Below, piece by piece: positions 20,579-29,352 of a stretch of DNA of 64,000 bases; position 1 is the first letter of the stretch; every line of letters begins with the position of its first letter. The DNA lies in the NCBI GenBank assembly GCA_016722525.1, contig JADKJB010000006.1, positions 1 to 64,000 of the forward strand. The letters are read 5' to 3'. Under the pieces are notes generated by a model. The model was not told the origin of the DNA and made no database searches. It was given only the letters and a program-made list of their open reading frames with translations. Source of the stretch: Bacteroidota bacterium. Its GTDB lineage: Bacteria > Bacteroidota > Bacteroidia > AKYH767-A > OLB10. Both the position numbers and the translations under genes were made by a program.

Positions 20579-21407
20579 TGAAAGGGACACGGGACAAGTT
20601 TTAAAATGCGAGTGGGTTAGTAGGTTAGTAGGTGAGTGGGCGAGTGAGTAGAAGAGCGGATATTATTTCTTTTAATATTTTGGCTGTAGGGACAGCATGC
20701 CTGCTGACCAGTTTGGTGAAAAAGTTAAGCGGATCAAAGGATAAGTTGAACGAGACAAGTTGAAAGGGAACAGTTTTTAAATGTTAGTGGGTTAGTGGTT
20801 ATTATTCTCAATATAGTTTGACCGTAGGGACAACATGCCTGCTGTCTTTTTTGGTGAAAAAGTTAAGGGGGTTGAAGGATTAGTTGAAGGAGACAAGTTG
20901 AAAGCTTGCCTGGATCGAATAGGTGGGGGCGGATAAAAAGTGTCAAGTGACAAGTAAAAAGTGAATTTGTAAAAAGGTGAGTAGAGTTAGATTTAAAATA
21001 GCTAGTTGAAGATGTAATTGGTAGCGAATGATGTTGACTTTTGCTTGACGGGTTGAACTCGAACCCAAAGAAAATTCAGATTGATAACACGTACTTATTT
21101 CGTATGGTATTGATTTCTATTTATTTAGGTTAATGTCTTGGTTGTAAAAATTTTACAGTGAAAATCAATTTTTTTTACTATACTTGTAATGCTGAAAATT
21201 GATCAGGTTTTATCATTTAAATGGTGATCAAAGATTGATTGTTGAATTTAGAAATGTAGAACAGAAATTTCATTCCCTGTTACAATTACTTCCTAAAAAA
21301 ACCAAACAAAATAAAGTAAGATTAATAGTAACTTATTCCATAGAAGTAAATTTATTTGTTCCTGTTATTGTTTCATAAAAAAAATCTAACCTAACAATTC
21401 CTATATC
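20579..21407. other. Repeat-rich intergenic region before gene D, with two REP-like palindromes
   Basis: No gene seen. The first roughly 190 bases duplicate the sequence at 32289-32520. It includes G-rich GGGTTAGT octamers (about 20609-20650) and the hairpin GGACAGCATGCCTGCTGACC at 20690-20709. A second, diverged palindrome GGACAACATGCCTGCTGTCT lies at 20828-20847. From 20940 on it is AT-rich leader for gene D; no convincing promoter could be placed. Confidence 0.6.
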
Positions 21408-23435
21408 ATGACTAAAAATTACATTAATCAAAACGTTTCAGTCTTTGATCGCTGGCTGAAAAGTGCATTTCTTGTTATTGCAATGTTTGCACTTGCTGCG
21501 AGTGTGAATGCGCAAACCATTAACACAACTGCTGTAGCAGGCTTCTCCAATAACAACGGAAGCGGAACCGTAACATTTAACTTTCAAAACACGAATCCCT
21601 ATGCGGTCATCATCACCGATATAGAAGGTATTGTTGGAACGGCGGGACTAACATCTGCAGACATTTGGTATAAAACCACACCGGTAAATGGACCTCCGGG
21701 AGCAATGTCCGTTGCAAACGGTGCTAGGTGCGACTGGTACCTTTACTGGGTAGCAAATACAACAACATTAGTAACACAACCAATGTTATCGGGCATAAGT
21801 GTAACTATTCCGGCAGGTGTCACTTACGGCATGGCTGTTAGTGCTTACAGTTTAACAGCAGGCAGGCAACGCTACCACACTATGGTGACTCCCAATATTC
21901 CATTAACAACTGTTTCAGCAGGTGGATGTAATATTTTGATGGGTACCCTTATCAGTTATGCTACAGGGGCACCTCCAACGGCACCAACTATTACTCCACG
22001 TGGCTGGTTAGGAAAACTAACATTTGTTCCCGCAGTTGTTTGTTCAAGTCCTTCAACACCGGGCTCAGCAACGGCAATACCTTCTTCAGGACTTTGTGTG
22101 GGCAGCAATATTGCATTAGCGTTATCAGGTGCTTCCGGTGGGACAGGACAAACTTACCAGTGGCAATCTTCATCAGCCATTGGTGGTCCTTATACAAATC
22201 TTGGTTCATCATCATCAGCACCTACATTAAATACTCCTGCAACCGCAACTTTATATTACAGATGTGAGGTTACTTGTAGTTTTAATTCTCAGCTTTCAAC
22301 ACCTGTATTAGTTACTGTAAACTCACCCTTTCCTTCAGGAACATATACTATTAACTCTGCTGTGTCAACAGGAGGAACCAACTATCAAACTTTTGCAGCA
22401 GCAGTTTCAGCAATAAGTTGTGGTATTGCCGGGCCTGTAGTTTTTAACGTGGTTGGCGGTAGCGGACCGTATAATGAGCAGATAGATATACCAGCTATAG
22501 GAGGTACTTCTGCTGTGAATACAATAACGTTCAATGGTAATAATTGCACCTTAACCAGTGCCGGAGGTGCCAGTTATGCTACACTGAATATGAACGGAGC
22601 GGATTATGTGACTTTTAATAACCTTATTATCAATGCTACCAATGCGACACTTGCATTTGGTATTCATATGATGAATGCCTCAAATAATAACACATTTAAT
22701 AATTGTACTGTTACCGTATCAGCAACTGCCACAGTTACTACGAGTGCCGCAGTGAGTATGAGCGGTTCAACTACTTCTTATAGTACTGCAGGTACTAATG
22801 GTTCAAATAATTTGTTTACAGGATGTACTGTGAGTGGTGGTTATTTTGGATTTGTATTTTATGGTGATGGAAGTTCATATACCACCAATTCTAATAACAA
22901 TATAGTAAACTGTACTATACTTGATTCCTATTTATATGGAATTTATCATTACTATCAAGGCAATGCCTCCATTTCCGGAAATTTAATTTGGAGGCCAACT
23001 CGTACAGTTTTTGGTTCAACATATGGTATCTTTTTAACAACAGGTTGTGTTAATGTAACCGTTGAAAAAAACAGAATTAGAAATATGTTTTTTGCTTCCC
23101 CTGGAACTACTGGATTGTTTTACGGTATTTATTGTTCATCAACATCAGCATCAACCGGACTTGAAAACAAATTTTTCAATAACGTAATTTCAGATATTAA
23201 TTCAGCTTCAGGTACTCAGGCAGGATTGTACTTAACCAGTGCCACATACATTAATGCATACCATAATACTATTTCATTTGCTGATCCAACATCAACAGGC
23301 GGAACAACATATGGAGTTTATGCTACTGGGGGCACTGCGGTGGATGTCAGAAACAATGTTATCAGTATTACAAGAGCCGGAACAGGAACCCGATATGGAG
23401 TATATTACTCCCGTTCCAGCTGGGGTGATAAGTAA
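21408..23435 (+). CDS. Giant T9SS surface protein D, N-terminal part
   Basis: ATG 21408 starts a signal peptide (about 36 residues, ending AASVNAQ). It is followed by a unique N-terminal domain, an Ig-like domain (TYQWQSSSAIGGPYTN) and a right-handed beta-helix-like domain (about 22340-23430; turns such as NNTFNNCTV and NNLFTGCTV), closely related to the one in gene C. Near 23408 the frame is lost (SRSSWGDK tail); the true continuation VPAGVISNYNDLYVNG lies in the 23410-24003 frame. With all breaks repaired D would be about 3,470 residues, almost the same length as C. Confidence 0.83.
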   Translation: MTKNYINQNVSVFDRWLKSAFLVIAMFALAASVNAQTINTTAVAGFSNNNGSGTVTFNFQNTNPYAVIITDIEGIVGTAGLTSADIWYKTTPVNGPPGAMSVANGARCDWYLYWVANTTTLVTQPMLSGISVTIPAGVTYGMAVSAYSLTAGRQRYHTMVTPNIPLTTVSAGGCNILMGTLISYATGAPPTAPTITPRGWLGKLTFVPAVVCSSPSTPGSATAIPSSGLCVGSNIALALSGASGGTGQTYQWQSSSAIGGPYTNLGSSSSAPTLNTPATATLYYRCEVTCSFNSQLSTPVLVTVNSPFPSGTYTINSAVSTGGTNYQTFAAAVSAISCGIAGPVVFNVVGGSGPYNEQIDIPAIGGTSAVNTITFNGNNCTLTSAGGASYATLNMNGADYVTFNNLIINATNATLAFGIHMMNASNNNTFNNCTVTVSATATVTTSAAVSMSGSTTSYSTAGTNGSNNLFTGCTVSGGYFGFVFYGDGSSYTTNSNNNIVNCTILDSYLYGIYHYYQGNASISGNLIWRPTRTVFGSTYGIFLTTGCVNVTVEKNRIRNMFFASPGTTGLFYGIYCSSTSASTGLENKFFNNVISDINSASGTQAGLYLTSATYINAYHNTISFADPTSTGGTTYGVYATGGTAVDVRNNVISITRAGTGTRYGVYYSRSSWGDK

Positions 23436-24003
23436 TTATAATGATTTGTATGTTAACGGACCGACAGGATTAAATTATACAGGTTATAACGGTACTGCAT
23501 ACACGACACTTAGTGCCTGGCAAACAGGTTCAGGGAAAGATCTAAATAGCGTGAGTGTTGATCCATTGTTCATTGCTCCGGGTTCCTATGATTACACACC
23601 ATCCAATGGACTGGTAAATGATATTGGAACTCCTTTAGGAGTAGCAGATGATATTAATAGCGCTGCCCGTTCCCTTACCGCACCAGATCCGGGAGCCTAT
23701 GAATTTTCACTGGGAGGGTTAGATGCAGGAATCAGTTGGGTGAGTCCCACAAGCCCTTCTGTAGCCGGGTTGTTTACAGTAACAGTAAATATTGCCAACA
23801 CACAGGCACAAACAATTACCAGTTTGTCACTGAGTTACAATGATGGCAGCGGACCCGTTACTGAAACCTTTAGTGGTTTGAATATTTTATCGGGCACTAA
23901 TCAGAATTTAAGTTTTGCTGTACAGTATAACCTGTTGAGCAACGTTACTATCACTGCAAATATTTTAAGCGTAAACGGCGGCGCATGCAATCAGTGGAAA
24001 TAA
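23410..24003 (+). CDS. Giant T9SS surface protein D, segment 2 (end of first beta-helix)
   Basis: Continues the beta-helix (NDLYVNGPTGLNYTGYNG ... DPGAYEFSLGG) and a CARDB-like domain (VSPTSPSVAGLFTVTVNIANT). The frame is lost near 23990 at GCATGCAATCAGTGG; the expected reading is GAC-SGNNAVNY. Further indels in 24003-24070 separate it from the next segment. The piece has no start of its own and is part of gene D. Confidence 0.72.
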   Translation, partial: PVPAGVISNYNDLYVNGPTGLNYTGYNGTAYTTLSAWQTGSGKDLNSVSVDPLFIAPGSYDYTPSNGLVNDIGTPLGVADDINSAARSLTAPDPGAYEFSLGGLDAGISWVSPTSPSVAGLFTVTVNIANTQAQTITSLSLSYNDGSGPVTETFSGLNILSGTNQNLSFAVQYNLLSNVTITANILSVNGGACNQWK

Positions 24004-24067
24004 TGCTGTGAATTACTCCTTGTGCATATCCTTGTCAGCACCTATACCATCAATTCTGCTGCTGTAG

Positions 24068-25522
24068 TTACCAGGTGGAACCAACTTTCAAACATTTAAT
24101 TCGGCAGTAGCTGCACTAGCCTGCGGTATTTCAAGCCCAATTGTATTTAACGTTGTTGCATCAAGTGGTCCTTATGCGGAGCAGGTCAGCATACCTGCCA
24201 TTTCAGGAGCTTCTGCTTTAAATACTATTACTTTTAATGGTAATGGAAACACCTTAACTTTTGCGGCAAGCACAGCAGGGGAACCCCATACTTTGGTATT
24301 AAATGGTGCAGATTATATAAATGTAAATAATTTAATAATTACGGGAACAGGAGCCACTTATGCGCTAAGTTGTCACCTCTGGAACCAGGCAGATAACAAT
24401 ACTTTTACCAATTGTACTTTTAATGCTCCTGCAACCGGAACAGTAACAACTTTATCGCCATTCTCAATCAGTGGGTCAGCTACTACTGCCACCGCAGCGG
24501 GTATTAGTGGAAATAATAACATATTAAATAGTTGCACAGCTAATGGAGGCTATTATGGAATTGCATTAACCGGTCAATCAGTGGCAATTCCTGCAACAGG
24601 TAATCAGGTGCTAAACTGTAACATAAAAGAATTTTATCTTTATGGAATGTATAATGCGACTCAAAATGGTGCCATCAATAGTGGTTGTGTTATAGAACGA
24701 CCAACAAGGACAGATGTTTCCACTTTTTATGGTATTTATGTATCAAGTTGTATCAATCATATGGCAGATAAGAACCGCATCAGAAAATCTTTTAGCGGAA
24801 ATACTGCAAGTACATCTACCAATTATGGTATATATATAACCGGTGATGCTTCTATCGGAAATGAGAATAAATTCATTAATAATCTAATTTCCGAGATGAA
24901 TGGAAATGGAACGTTGTATGGAATTTATTCCACCGGCGCAGATTACTGGCAAGCCTATCACAATACTATTTCGTTGGATTTTGCAGCCGCAACAACCACC
25001 AGTTTGACAAACGGAATTTACTCATCAGGAACTTTAGCCTACGATGTTCGAAACAACATGATAACGATATCACGTGGAGGTGCAGCAACAAACAAACACT
25101 GTTTATATTTTACTACACCAGGAATTGCAACATGTAATTATAACAACTTGTTTATAAATGCTCCCGGAACTACAAATGTGGGTTATAACGGGGCTAGTTA
25201 CGCATCCTTAGCAGCCTGGCAAGGAGCCTCAGGGTACGATGCGAACAGCGTTAGTGCAAATCCTTCATATATTTCTCCTGCCACAGGAAATTACAGGCCA
25301 TCATCATCATCAGTTGATAATATTTGTGTTGGACTGGGGATTTTAGATGATATTACAAATATACTGCGAAGTGCTATCGACCCGGATCCGGGAGCATATG
25401 AATTCTCTCTATCTCCAAAGATGCCGGAGCAACAGCACTGTTTGCACCTGGTGCGGCAGGTTGTTATTCCAATGCTGAAACTGTTTCAGTTGAAATTAGA
25501 AACTATGGAACAACAGTATTAG
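24068..25522 (+). CDS. Giant T9SS surface protein D, segment 3 (second beta-helix)
   Basis: This begins GGTNFQTFNSAVAALACG and encodes a second complete beta-helix module (NNTFTNCTFNAPA ... NNILNSCTANGG ... DPGAYEFSLSP). It is homologous to the 22340-23710 module of the same gene and to the one in gene C. Near 25416 the frame shifts: the true sequence continues as DAGATALFAPGAAGCYSN in the next segment, so the last 35 or so residues here are spurious. Confidence 0.75.
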   Translation, partial: LPGGTNFQTFNSAVAALACGISSPIVFNVVASSGPYAEQVSIPAISGASALNTITFNGNGNTLTFAASTAGEPHTLVLNGADYINVNNLIITGTGATYALSCHLWNQADNNTFTNCTFNAPATGTVTTLSPFSISGSATTATAAGISGNNNILNSCTANGGYYGIALTGQSVAIPATGNQVLNCNIKEFYLYGMYNATQNGAINSGCVIERPTRTDVSTFYGIYVSSCINHMADKNRIRKSFSGNTASTSTNYGIYITGDASIGNENKFINNLISEMNGNGTLYGIYSTGADYWQAYHNTISLDFAAATTTSLTNGIYSSGTLAYDVRNNMITISRGGAATNKHCLYFTTPGIATCNYNNLFINAPGTTNVGYNGASYASLAAWQGASGYDANSVSANPSYISPATGNYRPSSSSVDNICVGLGILDDITNILRSAIDPDPGAYEFSLSPKMPEQQHCLHLVRQVVIPMLKLFQLKLETMEQQY

Positions 25523-28500
25523 ATTTTAGCACTGACATTGTTACTGTAACAGTAAATGTAACAGGTGCTACCACTGCTACACTCACCGGAACCCCAATAG
25601 GAACACTTGCAGTGGGCGCTACAATGAATGTAAATATGTCTACCACTTTGGATATGACTGCAAACGGCATTTTTACTTTTGATGCGTTTACTACACTATC
25701 TTCAGATGGCAATACTGCTAATGATGCAATGCTTACTGAAACCAGAACTGTTACTCCGGTTGCCGGTGTAGTTACTTCCTCGCAAACGAGTATTTGTGTG
25801 GCAGGTACTCCTACCTTAACTGTTACCGGAGCGGCATCGGGAGTTATACAATGGCAAGAATCAGCTATAAGTGCAACCGGCCCATGGACAAACGTTGGAA
25901 TAGGGGCAACAACTTATACCCCTTCAACTTTTACACAAACCATGTATTACCAAGCATTAACAATTTGCAATTCCAATTCTGTTGCATCCAATGTTGTTAC
26001 GGTAACGCTTGTTAATCCACAAATCATCTCCAATGCACCTGCTACGCGTTGTGGTCTCGGAAGCATCACGCTGGGTGCAACCGGTACAGGGCAGGGAACT
26101 GTAAGCTGGTATGCAAACTCAACAGGAGGCAGTTCGCTTGCTACAGGCAATTCGTTTACAACGAATGTTAACAGTACCACTACTTTTTATGCTGAAGAAA
26201 ATGTTGGTGGAGGTGGTGGTTCTGCTTCAGCATTACAAATTACCGAAATAGATTTAGGAGGAAATGACCAAATGGAAATTCAAAACGTTTCTCCCGACCC
26301 CGTAAACGTAACCGGTTGGAAAGTTGCAGTAAGCAACAGCTATACTGATATTACATCTGTAAATGCTAATATTCAAACCCTAAGTGGAACCATGAGCCCG
26401 GGCCAAACAATGACTTGGACAGATTTGGCCGCCGGTCCTAATTATTGGGGAAGCAATATCTTATGGAATCCAGGTGCATTTCCATCGTTTACAGGATGGG
26501 CCATTATTGTTGATAACAACAACATAATTAAAGACTTTGTTGTTATGAACTGGCCATCTGCTAACATTCAGGGGGCAACTGTTATTATTGGCGGAACTCC
26601 TTTTACAATAGGAACACAATGGAGTGGTAATGGTATTGATCAAACAACTGTTGCTGCAACCCAAAGTGTTTCACGCCAAGGCACATCTGATAATAATAAC
26701 TTATCCGACTTTTCAATTATTAACCTATCATTGGGAACTACCAATCCTGGTATGACCATTCCGTTTACCGGATTTGGATGTGCCAGTCCACGCGTAGCTG
26801 TTACTGCAACTGTAACACCTGCTCCACTATTAAATGTAGTTGCAGCTGATATTGCAGTTTGTACAGGTAATTCAACAACAGTTAGTGTTAACAGTTTAAA
26901 TGACCCCGATTACACCTATTCATGGACATCCAATCCTGCAGGTTTTACGGCTTCAGGTGCAGGTCCGCATACTGTGAGTCCCGTTGTTACTACTAAATAT
27001 ATTGTAACTGCTACAGATAATACGGCAGGACCCAATGCAGGTTGTGCGGCAATTGACAGTGTGCAGGTAAATACAGGAGTAGCATTACTTGCAGGTACTG
27101 CTGCCGCATCTCAAAATTCTTATTGTGTTTCGGGTGCACCTTCCTTAGTTCTAACCGGTTCTGATGGGGGAGCCACACAATGGCAAAGTAGTACAGTAAG
27201 TGCTACGGGCCCATGGACAAATGTTGGAACCAATTCCTTCTTGTATAATCCCGGAACATTAACTCAGACAACCTATTTCCAGGCAGTGACTTTTTGCCAG
27301 ACCAATTCAGTAACTTCTAATGTTGTTACAGTTACAGTGCTTACTCCTACCATTACCGGTACTACCCCTGCAACACGTTGTGGGGCAGGTCCTGTAACGT
27401 TACAGGCAACAGGTTCAGCAGGTACTACACTCAATTGGTATGCTGCCTCCACAGGAGGTGCGTCATTAGGCTCAGGTGGTAGTTTTACCACCAACGTTCT
27501 TTCATCAACAAATTATTATGTTGGTGCTACTACTGGTGCAGGAGGTACTCAAACTACTACTATGCCAGCACAATCAACTACGTTTGCGGGTAACGTTAGG
27601 GGATATTGGTTCACTGCTCCGGCAAATTTCACCATGACAGGGTTAAATGTCCCTCTTGCAGGAACGGGTCAGAGTATTACAGTGGTCAGGTTTACAGGAA
27701 ACACACCTCCTCCAACTTTCTCTGCAACCACCAACGCATTTACTACTTTATTCTTGACACAAAACAATCCAGCAGCTGGTTATATACCTTGTAATATTTC
27801 AATTAATGCAGGCGACGTGATTGGAATTTTAGGTCAGGTTGGTGCAGGCGCAGCAGCATTAACCTCATATGGTCCCGCCACTAATCCTGTAAATGTTACT
27901 ATCGCAGGAAGTTCAGTTCCGTTAACCAGAATGATCATGCAGTTTCCGCTAAGTACAACTGCTCCAACAGCGTTGTCTCAGGAAATAACTGCAACCACTC
28001 AAATAGGAAGAGTTGAATTTGAATATAACACCGGTTGCGAAAGTATTAGAACTGCCGTTCCTGTTACTATTAATCCCAGCCCCACTGCAACTATTACTTC
28101 AGGTTTAACCACAGTTTGTGCAGGCAATTCAACAACAGTGAGTGTAAGTAGCGCTAATGATCCTGATTATACTTATACATGGTCTTCTACTCCTGCAGGA
28201 TTTTCCGCTTCAGGTCCGGGACCACATACCGTTACTCCAGCAGGCTCTGTATTGTATGAAGTTTATGCTGTTGACAATACTGCCGGTCCTTTTGCAGGAT
28301 GCGGTGCATATGCAAGCGTGAATATTGGAACAACTGTAAATAATTTAGGGCTGACTGCAACTGCTACTCCAGCATCGGTTTGTCCAGGTCAAAATGCCCA
28401 GTTAAATGCTGTGGCTACTTCTCCCGGATATGTGATGAGTACAAATTGTGGAGTATCATTTATTGATATTGGGACTACCGGAACATCTATAGGAACACCT

Positions 28501-29352
28501 GGTGATGACCTTGAGTATAATATCACTTTCCCATCTTTTACATTTAATGGAATAGCCTATACAACGGCTCGTGTAGGTTTTAATGGTATAATTGCTTTGG
28601 GATCTTCAGCCGGTGAAGTTGGCTTGACGAATGCTGCATTACCATCTACTGCCAATACAGCAGGAAATATTTTCCTTGCACCATATTGGGATGATTTGGA
28701 TGTTAATTTGGGAGGAACTATTAAGACCCAAACCGTTGGAAATATTTTCATTGTACAATGGACAGGAATAGATCATAATTCATTTACTACCGGTGCTATC
28801 ACTTTCCAGGTTCAGATGAACTTAACCACAGGTGCCATTGCGTACATTTATCCTGATGCAGTTTTTGGAAGTGCTACTTATGATTTTGGATTGACTGCTA
28901 CAATTGGTATTCAGTACAATGCAACCAGTGCTTTGCAATATTCATTTAATTCGGCAAGTTTGGTGAATGGAATAAGCATTTGTTTCACTCCAAATTCACC
29001 TACACTTACATATGACTGGACACAGAATTCAACTTTCTTAAGTGCGACTAATATTGCCAATCCTGTCGCACAGGCTGTTACTTCATCACAATCCTATACT
29101 GTAGTTATTACTGATGTTGGCAATGGCTGTACTAAAAGTGCTGTTGTACCTTTAACCGTAAACCCTTTACCAGTTCCATTAGCAAGCAGCAATTCCCCTG
29201 TATGTTCGGGAGCATCACTTTCCTTATTTGGAAGTAATCAGGATCCACTTCAACCGTCTAATAATTATTTATGGACAGGTCCGGGTGGATACAATAATGT
29301 GGTGCAGAACCCTTTAATTAATGGAACTACAGTAGCTAACTCCGGTTATTAG
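25417..29352 (+). CDS. Giant T9SS surface protein D, segment 4 (CARDB, lamin-tail and Ig-like domains)
   Basis: Open frame from about 25417 (DAGATALFAPG). In order: a CARDB-like domain; Ig-like domains (IQWQESAISATGPWTN and TQWQSSTVSATGPWTN); a lamin-tail (LTD) domain at about 26230-26760 (ALQITEIDLGGNDQMEIQN); an Ig-like domain; a sandwich domain at about 27550-28020 (RGYWFTAPANFTMTGLNVPL); and a Nidogen-like sheet region (PYWDDLDVNLGGTIKTQ). From 29157 the DNA matches gene C. TAG at 29350-29352 interrupts, where C has TAT, and the frame continues unchanged from 29353. The stop is likely an error or a recent nonsense change. Confidence 0.82.
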   Translation, partial: KDAGATALFAPGAAGCYSNAETVSVEIRNYGTTVLDFSTDIVTVTVNVTGATTATLTGTPIGTLAVGATMNVNMSTTLDMTANGIFTFDAFTTLSSDGNTANDAMLTETRTVTPVAGVVTSSQTSICVAGTPTLTVTGAASGVIQWQESAISATGPWTNVGIGATTYTPSTFTQTMYYQALTICNSNSVASNVVTVTLVNPQIISNAPATRCGLGSITLGATGTGQGTVSWYANSTGGSSLATGNSFTTNVNSTTTFYAEENVGGGGGSASALQITEIDLGGNDQMEIQNVSPDPVNVTGWKVAVSNSYTDITSVNANIQTLSGTMSPGQTMTWTDLAAGPNYWGSNILWNPGAFPSFTGWAIIVDNNNIIKDFVVMNWPSANIQGATVIIGGTPFTIGTQWSGNGIDQTTVAATQSVSRQGTSDNNNLSDFSIINLSLGTTNPGMTIPFTGFGCASPRVAVTATVTPAPLLNVVAADIAVCTGNSTTVSVNSLNDPDYTYSWTSNPAGFTASGAGPHTVSPVVTTKYIVTATDNTAGPNAGCAAIDSVQVNTGVALLAGTAAASQNSYCVSGAPSLVLTGSDGGATQWQSSTVSATGPWTNVGTNSFLYNPGTLTQTTYFQAVTFCQTNSVTSNVVTVTVLTPTITGTTPATRCGAGPVTLQATGSAGTTLNWYAASTGGASLGSGGSFTTNVLSSTNYYVGATTGAGGTQTTTMPAQSTTFAGNVRGYWFTAPANFTMTGLNVPLAGTGQSITVVRFTGNTPPPTFSATTNAFTTLFLTQNNPAAGYIPCNISINAGDVIGILGQVGAGAAALTSYGPATNPVNVTIAGSSVPLTRMIMQFPLSTTAPTALSQEITATTQIGRVEFEYNTGCESIRTAVPVTINPSPTATITSGLTTVCAGNSTTVSVSSANDPDYTYTWSSTPAGFSASGPGPHTVTPAGSVLYEVYAVDNTAGPFAGCGAYASVNIGTTVNNLGLTATATPASVCPGQNAQLNAVATSPGYVMSTNCGVSFIDIGTTGTSIGTPGDDLEYNITFPSFTFNGIAYTTARVGFNGIIALGSSAGEVGLTNAALPSTANTAGNIFLAPYWDDLDVNLGGTIKTQTVGNIFIVQWTGIDHNSFTTGAITFQVQMNLTTGAIAYIYPDAVFGSATYDFGLTATIGIQYNATSALQYSFNSASLVNGISICFTPNSPTLTYDWTQNSTFLSATNIANPVAQAVTSSQSYTVVITDVGNGCTKSAVVPLTVNPLPVPLASSNSPVCSGASLSLFGSNQDPLQPSNNYLWTGPGGYNNVVQNPLINGTTVANSGY

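Noticed and set aside
20579..21407. Insertion sequence or integron remnant between C and D
   Set aside because: No transposase, inverted terminal repeats or target duplications were visible; the region is explained by duplicated 3' flanks and short palindromes.
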